Shown: positions 6,868 through 14,905 of the stretch, piece after piece
Numbering within the stretch: the first letter of the stretch is position 1
Layout: each line of letters starts with the position of its first letter
NCBI GenBank assembly: GCA_030018855.1
Contig: JASEHG010000004.1
Location: forward strand, 1 to 28,984
Source of the DNA: Candidatus Brocadiaceae bacterium
GTDB lineage: Bacteria; Planctomycetota; Brocadiia; Brocadiales; Bathyanammoxibiaceae
DNA length: 28,984 bases
Reading direction: 5' to 3'
The notes under the pieces: model-generated
What the model saw: the letters and a program-made list of their open reading frames with translations, nothing else
What the model was told of the DNA's origin: nothing
Database searches by the model: none
Position numbers and translations under genes: made by a program

Positions 6868-7063
6868 AGACCTCTGCGAAACTCTATTTGTGGAGTTTAC
6901 TACGCCCTTCCCTCCCCCCTCAAGGGGGAGGGAAGGTTGAAAATCCACCTCAGGCGGGATGGGGGTGATTATTACCTCTTATTACGTATCTGCTCATATC
7001 AGTCAGCCTTAAACAATTAAATAACCACCCTCCCCCTTCCCCCTCCCCTCAAGGGAGGGGGAG
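6868..7063 (+). repeat. Composite intergenic repeat, copy B
   Basis: It repeats the order of copy A at 4579-4750: AGACCTCTGCGAAAC..., the 27-base hairpin identical to positions 10-36, GGGATGGGGGTGATT, and CCCCCTCCC-CTCAA-GGGAGGGGG. It lacks the GTAGGGGCA insertion. With its flanks it fills the 369-base gap between the Uma2 start and the thioredoxin-like stop; no gene is seen there. Confidence 0.7.
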
Positions 7064-7111
7064 AGCTGAAGGGCACATTTGACTTTTCCAGAACCCTCAC
7101 AATACAAAAGA

Positions 7112-7600
7112 TTAACCGCCTTCCTTCAGTAACTCCTTAATCCTCGTCTCAAACGCCGTCTTGCCTCCCTCAGAAAAGCCCGTCTCTTCGTGCCTCTGTG
7201 TCCCCTTCTTGTCTATAAAGACGTGGTGAGGGATGTACTGTATACCGTACTTCTCCAGAAGGTCTAACTCTGCCATAAAGATGGGATACTTTATCCCTGC
7301 CTTTTTTGAAAAGGCAGTTACGGCCTCCACATTTTTTCCCTCTGTGGAAAGGGCAATTATTTCAAAACCCTGGCCTTTGTACGTCTCATACATCTGGTTC
7401 AGGAAGGGCACCGCCCTCCGGCAGGAGGGTCAGAAAGTAGCCCAGAAGTCCAGCACTACCACCTTCCCTTTATTGGCCGCCAAGAGGCCACTAAACTCCT
7501 TTGTGCCGATAGTCTTAATTTCCTGCCCTTCGGCCAGAGGTGCCAGGGAAACCAAGAAAAAAAGGGCTGGAACGCAAAGGGCCAAACGTAGGTTACGCAT
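7112..7600 (-). CDS. Exported thioredoxin-like (TlpA/ResA-type) probable selenoprotein
   Basis: Reading through one in-frame UGA (7432-7430) gives 162 residues. There is a signal peptide (MRNLRLALCVPALFFLVSLA, cut near residue 24), then VVVLDFWATF-U-PSCRRAVPFLNQMYE, the thioredoxin active site with UGA at residue 57 in place of the first Cys and Cys60 kept. Further on are ALSTEG, the cis-Pro loop QYIPHHVFIDKKG and a normal C-terminus. Homology is continuous on both sides of the UGA, the frame never shifts, and a SECIS-like hairpin follows. Family knowledge: exported TlpA-like proteins reduce or isomerise disulfides in the envelope, and Sec at the nucleophilic position raises reactivity. GAGGAG lies ~8 bases before the ATG. 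It follows clpB on the same strand. The alternative is a pseudogene with a Cys-to-stop change. Confidence 0.8.
7403..7429 (-). promoter_or_regulatory. Putative bacterial SECIS element
   Basis: Just after the UGA, the RNA can form a 7-bp stem, GGAGGGC with GCCCUUC (one G-U pair), capped by GGU. The apical loop begins 18 bases after the UGA, and bacterial SECIS elements typically place a small G-starting loop 16-37 bases after it. An alternative CCCUCC/GGAGGG hairpin directly after the UGA would compete. Confidence 0.65.
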
Positions 7601-7629
7601 CTGGATGTCTCCTCTCTTTTCCTGAGATA

Positions 7630-7681
7630 TAGGGACAGACCTAAAGGTCTGTCCGCGGACAGGTCTAAAGACCTGTCCCTA
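7630..7681. repeat. Double palindrome TAGGGACAG, supplies the clpB stop
   Basis: Two 10-bp-stem hairpins lie side by side: GGACAGACCT-AA-AGGTCTGTCC and GGACAGGTCT-AA-AGACCTGTCC. The whole 52-bp unit is bounded by TAGGGACAG and CTGTCCCTA. The clpB stop codon TAG (7681-7679) is the first three bases of the element. Confidence 0.85.
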
Positions 7682-10291
7682 CGCCACCTCTACAGGCTTC
7701 GCCTTGTTAAAAAGGACCTTACCGTCCTTACACATGATAACAACCTCGGAACCATCGGGGAATCTCCCCTCCAGTATCTCCAGGGCCAGGGGGTTTTCAA
7801 TGTACTGCTGTATGGTGCGCTTCAAGGGCCTGGCACCGTAGGTGGGGTCATAGCCCTTTTCCACCAGCATCTCTCTCACTTCCTTCCCAAGGGTGAGCCT
7901 GACGTTGTGCTCCGCCAGGCGTTTCCTCAGACTGCGGAGTTGTATCTCCACTATCTGTTTAATCTCTTCTTTGCCGAGACGGTTGAAGACGATTACCTCA
8001 TCTATACGGTTGAGAAACTCCGGGCGGAAGGTCTTTCTGAGGGACTCCATGATGTGTTCCTTGAGTTCCTCCTTTTTACCTTTACCGCCGAGTTCTTCAA
8101 CCCAATGGGTGCCAACGTTGGAGGTCATTACTATGATGGTATTCTTGAAATCCACGGTACGGCCATGGCCATCGGTAAGCCGCCCATCGTCTAACACCTG
8201 TAACAGGAGGTTGAAGACGTCCCTGTGGGCCTTTTCTATCTCGTCAAAGAGTACCACTGAATAGGGTCTCCGTCTCACCGCCTCCGTGAGCCTGCCGCCT
8301 TCCTCATAGCCGACATAGCCCGGGGGCGCCCCGATGAGCCTTGCCACGGAGTGTTGCTCCATGTACTCAGACATGTCCACCCTCACCATGGCATTCTCGT
8401 CGTCAAAGAGGAATTCCGCCAGCGCCCGGCACAGTTCTGTCTTACCAACCCCCGTAGGCCCAAGGAATATGAAGGAGCCCGCTGGCCTCTTGGGGTCCTG
8501 GAGCCCTGCCCTGGCCCTCCTTACGGCATCCGAAACGGCCCTGACGGCCTCCTCCTGTCCCACCACCCTCTCCTTGAGACGGTCTTCCATCTTGAGCAGC
8601 TTCTGTTTCTCCCCCTCCAGGAGTTTGGATACCGGAATCCTTGTCCATCTGGCGACCACCTCTGCAACGTCGTCGGCGTCTACCTCCTCTTTCAGGAGAC
8701 ACCTGCCCTTCTGGTACTCGTCCATCCTGGCCTGTTTCTGTCTTAACTGGTCCTCGTATTCCCTCAGGCGTCCGTAGCGGATTTCTGCCACCTTCTCCAG
8801 GTTGCCCGTCCTCAGGGCCGCCTGTTCCTCCAGCCTGGCCTGGTCTATCCTGGCCTTGAGGTTCTGGACGTCTTTTATGAGGCCCTTCTCCTTCTCCCAC
8901 TGGGCCTTCAGGCCGCAGAGTTCCTCCCTGTATTCGGCCAGTTGCCGCTCCAGTTTTTCGGTCCTCTGTTTAGACTCCGGGTCCCTCTCCTTCTTCAGGG
9001 CTTCCCTCTCTATCTCTAACTGCATAATCTTTCTCTGTATCTCATCCAGTTCCGAGGGCATACTGTCAATCTCAATCCTGAGCTTACTGGCCGCCTCGTC
9101 AATGAGGTCTATGGCCTTATCCGGTAGGAAGCGGTCGGTAATATAGCGGTTAGAGAGGGTGGCTGCGGCCACCAGGGCAGAGTCCTTTATCCTCACCCCA
9201 TGGTGCACCTCGTAACGTTCTTTCAGGCCCCGGAGGATGGCTATGGTGTCCTCCACGGTAGGCTGTGTGACGTAGACGGGCTGGAATCGCCTCTCCAGGG
9301 CAGCATCCTTTTCTACGTGCTTACGGTATTCGTCCAGGGTGGTGGCTCCCACGCATCGGAGCTCTCCCCTGGCCAGGGCAGGTTTAAGGAGGTTGGAGGC
9401 ATCTATGGCCCCTTCTGCCGCCCCTGCCCCTACCACTGTGTGGAGTTCATCTATAAAGAGGATTACTCCCCCCTCGGCCTCCTCTATCTCCCTCAGCACC
9501 GCCTTGAGGCGGTCCTCAAACTCGCCCCTGAACTTGGTGCCTGCCAGGAGGGCGCCCATGTCCAGGGCCATGACCCTCTTGTCCTTTAGCCCCTCGGGGA
9601 CGTCCCCGTTGACTATCCTCTGGGCCAGGCCCTCTACTATGGCGGTCTTTCCTACTCCGGGGTCGCCTATGAGTACGGGGTTATTCTTTGTCCTGCGGGA
9701 GAGTACCTGGATGACCCTACGTATCTCGTCGTCCCTGCCGATTACCGGGTCCAGCTTCCCTTTCCTGGCCAGCTCCACCAGGTCCCGGCTGTAACGGGCT
9801 AGGGCCTGGTACTTACCCTCAGGGTTAGGGTCTGTCACCCTCTGGGTACCGCGGATGCCCTGGAGTGCCCTGAGTACCTCGTCTCTTTTTACCCCTGCCC
9901 CTGAGAGTATCCTGCCTGCGGAGCTGTCAGGCTTCTCCAGCATGGCAAGGAGGAGGTGCTCAGTGCTGAGGTATTCATCCTTTAGTCTCAGGGCCTCGTT
10001 CCAGGCCACACCGAGGAGGTCGTTGAGTTCGGGGCTGACGTATATCTGCCCGAAGGCGGTGTTGCCACTCACCTTTGGCAGCCTGTCTATGGCCTCCAGG
10101 CATCTGGCATGGATGGCCTGACGGTTCACCCCGAGTTTATCCAGTATTGGCCCCACTACCCCTTGTTCTTGCTGGAGGAGGGCGACAAGGAGGTGTACGG
10201 GTTCTACTTGCTGTTGGCCCTTCTGCTGGGCCAGCTGGTGGGCCTCCTGGAGGGACTCCTGGGCCTTGATGGTGAGTTTATCCAGACGCAT
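7679..10291 (-). CDS. clpB: ATP-dependent disaggregase chaperone ClpB
   Basis: 870 residues, full length. In order: the N-terminal Clp repeat domain (residues 1-145), AAA+ domain 1 with Walker A GDPGVGKT (209-216) and Walker B ILFIDE (277-282), the long coiled-coil M-domain that marks ClpB rather than ClpA/C (about 400-530), AAA+ domain 2 with GPTGVGKT near 610, and the C-terminal domain with YDPTYGARPLKR. ClpB hexamers thread aggregated proteins in partnership with DnaK, which is encoded just upstream. The ATG lies only 6 bases after the stop of a TA-like gene, with no strong ribosome site, so its expression probably depends on that operon. A second, diverged copy of its first 25 codons lies at 10949-11023. 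Its stop codon comes from a palindromic repeat. Confidence 0.98.
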   Translation of the reverse strand: MRLDKLTIKAQESLQEAHQLAQQKGQQQVEPVHLLVALLQQEQGVVGPILDKLGVNRQAIHARCLEAIDRLPKVSGNTAFGQIYVSPELNDLLGVAWNEALRLKDEYLSTEHLLLAMLEKPDSSAGRILSGAGVKRDEVLRALQGIRGTQRVTDPNPEGKYQALARYSRDLVELARKGKLDPVIGRDDEIRRVIQVLSRRTKNNPVLIGDPGVGKTAIVEGLAQRIVNGDVPEGLKDKRVMALDMGALLAGTKFRGEFEDRLKAVLREIEEAEGGVILFIDELHTVVGAGAAEGAIDASNLLKPALARGELRCVGATTLDEYRKHVEKDAALERRFQPVYVTQPTVEDTIAILRGLKERYEVHHGVRIKDSALVAAATLSNRYITDRFLPDKAIDLIDEAASKLRIEIDSMPSELDEIQRKIMQLEIEREALKKERDPESKQRTEKLERQLAEYREELCGLKAQWEKEKGLIKDVQNLKARIDQARLEEQAALRTGNLEKVAEIRYGRLREYEDQLRQKQARMDEYQKGRCLLKEEVDADDVAEVVARWTRIPVSKLLEGEKQKLLKMEDRLKERVVGQEEAVRAVSDAVRRARAGLQDPKRPAGSFIFLGPTGVGKTELCRALAEFLFDDENAMVRVDMSEYMEQHSVARLIGAPPGYVGYEEGGRLTEAVRRRPYSVVLFDEIEKAHRDVFNLLLQVLDDGRLTDGHGRTVDFKNTIIVMTSNVGTHWVEELGGKGKKEELKEHIMESLRKTFRPEFLNRIDEVIVFNRLGKEEIKQIVEIQLRSLRKRLAEHNVRLTLGKEVREMLVEKGYDPTYGARPLKRTIQQYIENPLALEILEGRFPDGSEVVIMCKDGKVLFNKAKPVEVA

Positions 10292-10297
10292 GGTTAG

Positions 10298-10636
10298 TTA
10301 CAGAATATCTCTTTCTTCCAAAAGTCTCATTGATTCTTGAACGAACTCTTGTAGCGTCCTCGCCTTGTCTACAAATACATGCCCCTCTGGACCATCAAAA
10401 GGGTGACAGTGGTATCTCCCACCCTCAGAGTCGTACCCATACAAACATCTGTTCTTAAAGACAAGGGTAAGGTTGAGCTTGTCTTTTTCTATATTTCCAT
10501 ATATTTGTATGAAAAGGTCGTTATCTACTAATAACTTCAGGCTGAAGATATTGTCAGTCCTATCCACTTCAACCAGTTTTAGATGGTATTTGCTGGCGAC
10601 TTCATTTGCTTCTCCAATAATCTTGTTAACGTCCAC
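10298..10636 (-). CDS. DUF6516/TumE-like putative toxin
   Basis: 112 residues with a GTG start, overlapping the upstream partner by 11 bases. The strand-rich core (FSLKLLVDNDLFIQIYGN) followed by NLTLVFKNRCLYGYDSEGGRYHCHPFD and a C-terminal helix (LQEFVQESMRLLEERDIL) resembles the DUF6516/TumE family, whose members are toxins in two-gene modules and carry a conserved HxHP-like segment. Its partner is the 93-residue gene upstream. It lies between two copies of the clpB 5' end, directly before intact clpB. The family assignment is by pattern only. Confidence 0.55.
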   Translation of the reverse strand: MDVNKIIGEANEVASKYHLKLVEVDRTDNIFSLKLLVDNDLFIQIYGNIEKDKLNLTLVFKNRCLYGYDSEGGRYHCHPFDGPEGHVFVDKARTLQEFVQESMRLLEERDIL

Positions 10637-10907
10637 CCAAAAGTTCCTTCAGCTTCTTTTCCACCGTCTTCATACCGTCAATCGCAAGTTCCCACTCCTG
10701 GGCATCGGATTCCACCTCAAAAGTATAGTTCTGCCTTTTTACAACATTTGTCTTCTCAAAGTTTTTAAAATCCACACCATACTTCCTTTTATAGAAATCA
10801 TCTGTCATCCTGTAACGGGTAAGCCTCCTGAGATAATCCCGACGGAGGATATCTTTTAGCTCCTTTTCTGTCATCCCTTCTATTTGTTTCTTAAGAATGG
10901 CCTTCAT
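10626..10907 (-). CDS. Putative antitoxin partner of the DUF6516-like protein
   Basis: A 93-residue basic, helix-rich protein (MTEKELKDILRRDYLRRLTRYRM... AIDGMKTVEKKLKELL). I do not recognise a classic DNA-binding fold. AGGAGG (10921-10916) sits 8 bases before the ATG. The start overlaps by ATGA the stop of a 39-residue frame that begins with clpB-derived codons, so translation may be coupled to that relic. Overlap with the downstream gene and the size of both proteins fit a TA module; which gene is toxic is not shown by sequence. Confidence 0.6.
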   Translation of the reverse strand: MKAILKKQIEGMTEKELKDILRRDYLRRLTRYRMTDDFYKRKYGVDFKNFEKTNVVKRQNYTFEVESDAQEWELAIDGMKTVEKKLKELLGGR

Positions 10908-11023
10908 GGTTTACTCCTCCTTTTGACCTCATGGGGGGGGTTGCTCGGACCCTCTTGCTTGACCAGTTGGTGTGCCTCCTGGAGGGACTCCTGGGCCTTA
11001 ATGGTGAGTTTATCTAATCGCAC
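10904..11023 (-). pseudogene. Relic of the clpB 5' end, now a leader ORF for the TA-like pair
   Basis: The first 25 codons (11023-10949) match the start of intact clpB (10291-10217) at 63 of 75 bases. Apart from the start codon (GTG for ATG), the differences in the first 20 codons are all synonymous (CTG/TTA, ATC/ATT, GCC/GCA, CAG/CAA); codons 21, 22 and 24 change residues. After that the frame runs into unrelated sequence and stops at TGA, sharing ATGA with the next gene. The synonymous pattern means the two copies diverged while both encoded ClpB, so the relic is not a fresh local duplication. It sits where the original clpB start would be expected after dnaK. Confidence 0.85.
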
Positions 11024-11080
11024 GTGTATTGTCTATAAACATTAGGTAAGACTACGTTGGGGACCCCTTTGACTAAGAGA

Positions 11081-11132
11081 ATTGTAAATTGAAGATTGGA
11101 AATTTTAAATTTTAAAATTTCCAATTTACAAT
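11081..11132. repeat. AT-rich inverted repeat after dnaK
   Basis: A 14-bp perfect inverted repeat (TTGGAAATTTTAAA, 11096-11109, with 11111-11124) is flanked by an outer 8-bp pair (ATTGTAAA/TTTACAAT) with an internal loop. It begins about 20 bases after the dnaK stop on the minus strand. It could end or stabilise the dnaK transcript. Its composition is unlike its surroundings. Confidence 0.75.
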
Positions 11133-11152
11133 TTATAATACGATTTCCCCTC

Positions 11153-13093
11153 TTACTCCTTCACCTCATAGTCAGCATCAATGACGTCCCCCTCGCCGGG
11201 GGCGGCCCCGCCACCACCTTTACCACCTTTGACCTTTTCCGCCCCCGGGCCGCTGGTGGGACCTGTCCCCGCGGCCCTGGCCTTACTGGCGGCCTCATAC
11301 ATGGCCTGGGCCAGCTTGTGGGAGGCCGTGGTGAGCTCTTCAATGGCCTTCTTCAGCTCGCCAACGTTGTCGCTCTCCTTGAGGGATTTTAGCCTGTCCA
11401 CGGCCCTGATGACGGCCTCTCTGTCGGACTGGCCAATCTTGTCCCCGTACTCTTTAAGGGTCTTCTCCGTGGTATATATGAGTTGGTCTGCCTGGTTCCT
11501 GGTCTCGGCCAGTTCCCTCTTTTTCTTATCTTCCTCGCCGAACCTCTCTGCCTCCTTACTCATCTTCTCCACCTCTTCTTTTGACAGGCCGGAGGAAGAG
11601 GTGATGGTAATCTTTTGCTCCCTTCCCGTGCCAAGGTCTTTGGCATTAGCGTTCAGGATACCATTGGCGTCTATATCAAAGGAGACCTCTATCTGAGGTA
11701 CACCCCTGGGGGCGGGGGGTATGCCCATCAGCTGGAAACGGCCCAGGGTACGGTTATCCCTGGCCATGGGTCTCTCTCCCTGGAGGACGTGGATGTCTAC
11801 GGCCGTCTGGCTGTCGGCGGCCGTGGAGAACACCTCTTTTTTACCGGTAGGTATGGTAGTATTCCTTGGTATAAGCACGGTCATGACCCCGCCCAGGGTC
11901 TCTACGCCCAGGGAGAGGGGGGTAACGTCCAGGAGGAGGATGTCCCTTACCTCTCCGCTTAACACGGCGGCCTGGATAGCCGCCCCTACTGCTACCACCT
12001 CGTCAGGGTTAACTCCCTTACAAGGCTCCCTCTTAAAGAGGTCTTTTACGAGCTGCTGTACCCTGGGCATACGGATCATTCCCCCGACCAGTACCACCTC
12101 GTCTATTTTATCCGGGGGGAGTTTTGCATCGGACAGGGCCGTCTCGCAGGGTCTGACGCACCTCTGGACCAGGTGTTCTACCAGTTGTTCTAGTTTAGCC
12201 CTGGTGATGGTCATGGTCAGGTGCTTGGGTCCGGTCTGGTCTGCCGTGATGAAGGGGAGGTTTACGTCGGTACTCATGGTGTTAGAGAGTTCACACTTGG
12301 CCTTCTCTGCCGCCTCCCTTAGCCTCTGGTGGGCCACCGCGTCTTTCCTGAGGTCTATGCCTGTCTCTTTCTTGAACTCCTCGGCCATATAATCCGTCAA
12401 TACCTTATCAAAATCATCTCCTCCCAGGTGGGTATCTCCATTGGTGGAGAGTACCTGGAATACGCCGTCGCCCACTTCCAGGATAGATATATCAAAGGTA
12501 CCGCCTCCGAGGTCAAAGACTGCAATCCTTCCGGTCTTCTTTTTGTCCAGCCCGTAGGCAAGACAGGAGGCCGTGGGCTCATTTATTATCCTGACCACTT
12601 CCATCCCGGCAATGGTGCCAGCGTCCTTGGTGGCCTGTCGCTGGCTATCATTAAAATAGGCCGGTACGGTGATTACGGCCTTCTTGATGGGGTTCCCCAG
12701 ATAGTCTTCGGCAGACTTTTTCAGGTCCTGCAGTACCATGGCGGAGATTTCTGGCGGGGTGAAGCGTTTATCCCTTATTTCTACCTGTACGGGCTCTTCC
12801 GGCGCCCCTACTATCTTGAAGGGGACCAGCTTTTCCTCTTCAGCCACCTCGCTGTGGCGCCTCCCCATGAACCGCTTTATTGAGTACACGGTATTTTTGG
12901 GGTTGATAATGGACTGCCTCTTGGCCAGTTGCCCAACCAGCCGATCCCCCTTATCGGTAAAGCCCACGCAAGAGGGGGTTAGCCTGCCGCCCTGGGAATT
13001 CACTATGACCGTAGGCTGGTCCCCTTCCATGACAGCTACCACTGAGTTTGTAGTGCCCAGGTCTATACCGATAATCTTTTCTTTTGCAGCCAT
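11153..13093 (-). CDS. dnaK: Hsp70 chaperone DnaK
   Basis: 646 residues, full length. It starts MAAKEKIIGIDLGTTNSVV (phosphate-1 loop). The nucleotide-binding domain has PAYFNDSQRQATKDAG, AVFDLGGGTFDISILE and VVLVGGMIRMPRVQ; then come the linker DILLLDVTPLSLGVET, the substrate-binding domain, the helical lid, a Gly/Ala-rich tail and the terminal DADYEVKE. DnaK cycles ATP to bind exposed hydrophobic peptides and hands aggregates to ClpB. AAGGAG precedes the ATG. No grpE, dnaJ or CIRCE element is beside it; a sigma70-type promoter is. The order dnaK-clpB on one strand suggests a former chaperone operon, now separated by the TA-like insertion. Confidence 0.98.
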   Translation of the reverse strand: MAAKEKIIGIDLGTTNSVVAVMEGDQPTVIVNSQGGRLTPSCVGFTDKGDRLVGQLAKRQSIINPKNTVYSIKRFMGRRHSEVAEEEKLVPFKIVGAPEEPVQVEIRDKRFTPPEISAMVLQDLKKSAEDYLGNPIKKAVITVPAYFNDSQRQATKDAGTIAGMEVVRIINEPTASCLAYGLDKKKTGRIAVFDLGGGTFDISILEVGDGVFQVLSTNGDTHLGGDDFDKVLTDYMAEEFKKETGIDLRKDAVAHQRLREAAEKAKCELSNTMSTDVNLPFITADQTGPKHLTMTITRAKLEQLVEHLVQRCVRPCETALSDAKLPPDKIDEVVLVGGMIRMPRVQQLVKDLFKREPCKGVNPDEVVAVGAAIQAAVLSGEVRDILLLDVTPLSLGVETLGGVMTVLIPRNTTIPTGKKEVFSTAADSQTAVDIHVLQGERPMARDNRTLGRFQLMGIPPAPRGVPQIEVSFDIDANGILNANAKDLGTGREQKITITSSSGLSKEEVEKMSKEAERFGEEDKKKRELAETRNQADQLIYTTEKTLKEYGDKIGQSDREAVIRAVDRLKSLKESDNVGELKKAIEELTTASHKLAQAMYEAASKARAAGTGPTSGPGAEKVKGGKGGGGAAPGEGDVIDADYEVKE

Positions 13094-13158
13094 TCCTAAT
13101 TTCTCCTTAAAGACGTAACCCTTTTGCCGAAAACTACTACGTATCCTCTAAAAAATGA

Positions 13159-13186
13159 ATTATATCAGAAATGCCTGGATTTTCAA
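13159..13186 (-). promoter_or_regulatory. Putative dnaK promoter
   Basis: On the minus strand TTGAAA (13186-13181), a 16-base spacer and TATAAT (13164-13159). The leader is about 60 bases. No CIRCE or sigma32-type motif was seen. Confidence 0.65.
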
Positions 13187-13189
13187 TAA

Positions 13190-13217
13190 GTAGGGGCACG
13201 TTGCAACGTGCCCCTAC
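13190..13217. repeat. Perfect 28-bp palindrome, GTAGGGGCA family
   Basis: GTAGGGGCACGTTG pairs with its exact reverse complement, with no loop. It lies 6 bases past the dapB stop and just upstream of the dnaK promoter. It may act as a transcript end for dapB, though no U-run follows on the minus strand. Confidence 0.9.
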
Positions 13218-13223
13218 AACTAC

Positions 13224-14015
13224 TCAGAGGGAGATTACCTGTCGCATCTCGTAGAGACCTGGGGGCTTGCCTGCCAGGAACTTGGCGGCCCTTATGGCCC
13301 CAAGGGCGAAGGTGTCTCTACTGTGGGCAGAATGGACGAGTTCTACAGTCTCCCCCAGCGTGCCGAAGATGACCTTGTGGTCTCCCACGGTATCTCCCAC
13401 CCTGAGGGCGTGGAGGCCAATCTGGCCTTTGGGGCGTTCACCCGTAAGGCCCTGGCGGCCATAAACGGCCACCTCCTTCAGCTCACGTCCCGTGGCCTTA
13501 CATATCTCCTGGGCCAGCTTCAGGGCGGTCCCGCTAGGGGCGTCCTTTTTAAACCGGTGGTGGACCTCTACGATTTCTATATCGTAGTCCTCCCCGAGGG
13601 CCCTGGCTATCTGGGCCGCCGTCTGAAAGAGGAGGTTCACTCCCAGGCTCATGTTGGGGGATACGAGGCACGGGATGCGTTGAGAGGACTTTTTGATACT
13701 GGCAAGCTGTTCTTCCGTATGGCCCGTGGTGCCTACGACTAATGCTATGCCTTTGGAGGCACAAAGGGTGGCCTTCGCTACCGAGGAACTGGGTTCTGAG
13801 AAGTCTATAAGGACGTCTGCTTTGCCGTTCAGGGCATCCGTAACCTTAACACCCAGCTCCCCCTCCCCCACCAATGAACCCACGTCTTTGCCCAGGAGCG
13901 GATGCCCCTCTCTCTCCAGGGCCGCAACCAGCTCAAGCCCCTTGTCTTTACATACAAGGGAGGCTATCTTTGAGCCCATCCGGCCGCAGGCCCCGTTGAC
14001 TGCGACCCTTATCAT
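13224..14015 (-). CDS. dapB: 4-hydroxy-tetrahydrodipicolinate reductase
   Basis: 263 residues, normal size. The N-terminal dinucleotide-binding motif is VAVNGACGRMG. The catalytic/substrate region is EVHHRFKKDAPSGTALKLA, with the HH pair, the Lys and DAPSGTA all present, and the C-terminus has HSAHSRDTFALGAIRAAKFL. The enzyme reduces HTPA to tetrahydrodipicolinate with NAD(P)H in the lysine and meso-diaminopimelate pathway. The ATG at 14015 is chosen over a longer in-frame start because MIRVAVNG is the canonical N-terminus and because it overlaps the rhomboid stop by ATGA, indicating translational coupling. Confidence 0.97.
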   Translation of the reverse strand: MIRVAVNGACGRMGSKIASLVCKDKGLELVAALEREGHPLLGKDVGSLVGEGELGVKVTDALNGKADVLIDFSEPSSSVAKATLCASKGIALVVGTTGHTEEQLASIKKSSQRIPCLVSPNMSLGVNLLFQTAAQIARALGEDYDIEIVEVHHRFKKDAPSGTALKLAQEICKATGRELKEVAVYGRQGLTGERPKGQIGLHALRVGDTVGDHKVIFGTLGETVELVHSAHSRDTFALGAIRAAKFLAGKPPGLYEMRQVISL

Positions 14016-14905
14016 GCCTTCTTCTCTTTTTTGGTGCCAGGCCCCCCTGAGGTGGATACCGCCTTCCATTTCCTAAACTTCTGGCTGGCCTTCTGGAGGA
14101 ACTCCATCTCCTTCGTGGTAAGGTTCTCCAGGCCTACTCTATTTACCTTGTCCAGGAGGGAATCCACCCGGCGGCGTATCTCCTCCCCCTCCCTAAGTTC
14201 CCTCGCCCTCTGTTTGGCCTGCCACAGGGACACTAAACCCCAGACCCTGGGCTCGTATCTGACAAACAGGAAACCATAAAGGAGCCCCCCCAGATGTGCA
14301 TAGTAGGCCACACCCCCGCCGATTGGGAGGAGGCAGTTCAGGGCGGTCAGGCCGGCAAAGAGCATTACCAGGTGTTTGGCCTTTATCGGGAATATGAACA
14401 GTATGATAGTGACGTTGGGGAATAGCATGGCAAAGGCGACCTCCACGGCAAAGATTGCCCCGGAGGCCCCCAGGACAGCCGTCTGGGGTAGGAGGAGGGC
14501 CGAAAGAAGGGCGGCAAAGACCCCGGCCGTAAAGTACAGGGTGAGGAACTTCCTGGTACCCATGGCCCTCTCTACGTCCGCCCCAAACATCCAGAGGGCA
14601 AACATGTTTATTATCAGGTGCCAGGGGTCGTAAATGCTGTGGAGAAAGGTATAGCTAAAAAATTGCCATAGCCAGAGATTTCCCAGGGCGTCTGGGGGGT
14701 AAAACCAGAAAAGCCTGGTAAAAGGGTCCTGAGTCCATACCCTCACCCCTTCCCCAAGTCCCGGAACACCCCAACGTGAACTTATGGTAGAGAAAAGGAG
14801 TTCAAGGATAAAGACCCCAACGTTGGCAACAATAATGACTTTTATTGCCCTTGTCCATTTGCTCCCGAAGGACATGCCAAACTCTGGGGTATACCACTCG
14901 CTCAT
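14012..14905 (-). CDS. Rhomboid family intramembrane serine protease
   Basis: 297 residues from ATG 14905, with about six membrane helices. The catalytic dyad is present: Ser148 in VLGASGAIFA and His204 in YYAHLGGLLYG. The HLIINMFALWMFG helix carries the conserved His96 and Asn100. Rhomboids cut membrane proteins within or near the bilayer; the substrate is unknown. A soluble C-terminal tail of about 80 residues ends in a Lys-rich stretch. The start follows GGGGA at good spacing; an upstream in-frame ATG (14944) is rejected because it would translate a TCCGCCT repeat. It overlaps dapB by 4 bases. Confidence 0.93.
   Translation of the reverse strand: MSEWYTPEFGMSFGSKWTRAIKVIIVANVGVFILELLFSTISSRWGVPGLGEGVRVWTQDPFTRLFWFYPPDALGNLWLWQFFSYTFLHSIYDPWHLIINMFALWMFGADVERAMGTRKFLTLYFTAGVFAALLSALLLPQTAVLGASGAIFAVEVAFAMLFPNVTIILFIFPIKAKHLVMLFAGLTALNCLLPIGGGVAYYAHLGGLLYGFLFVRYEPRVWGLVSLWQAKQRARELREGEEIRRRVDSLLDKVNRVGLENLTTKEMEFLQKASQKFRKWKAVSTSGGPGTKKEKKA

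Noticed and set aside
7112..7411. A 99-residue thioredoxin-like protein starting at GTG 7411
   Set aside because: It would lack the active site and signal peptide; the upstream in-frame sequence is clearly the same protein, interrupted only by UGA.
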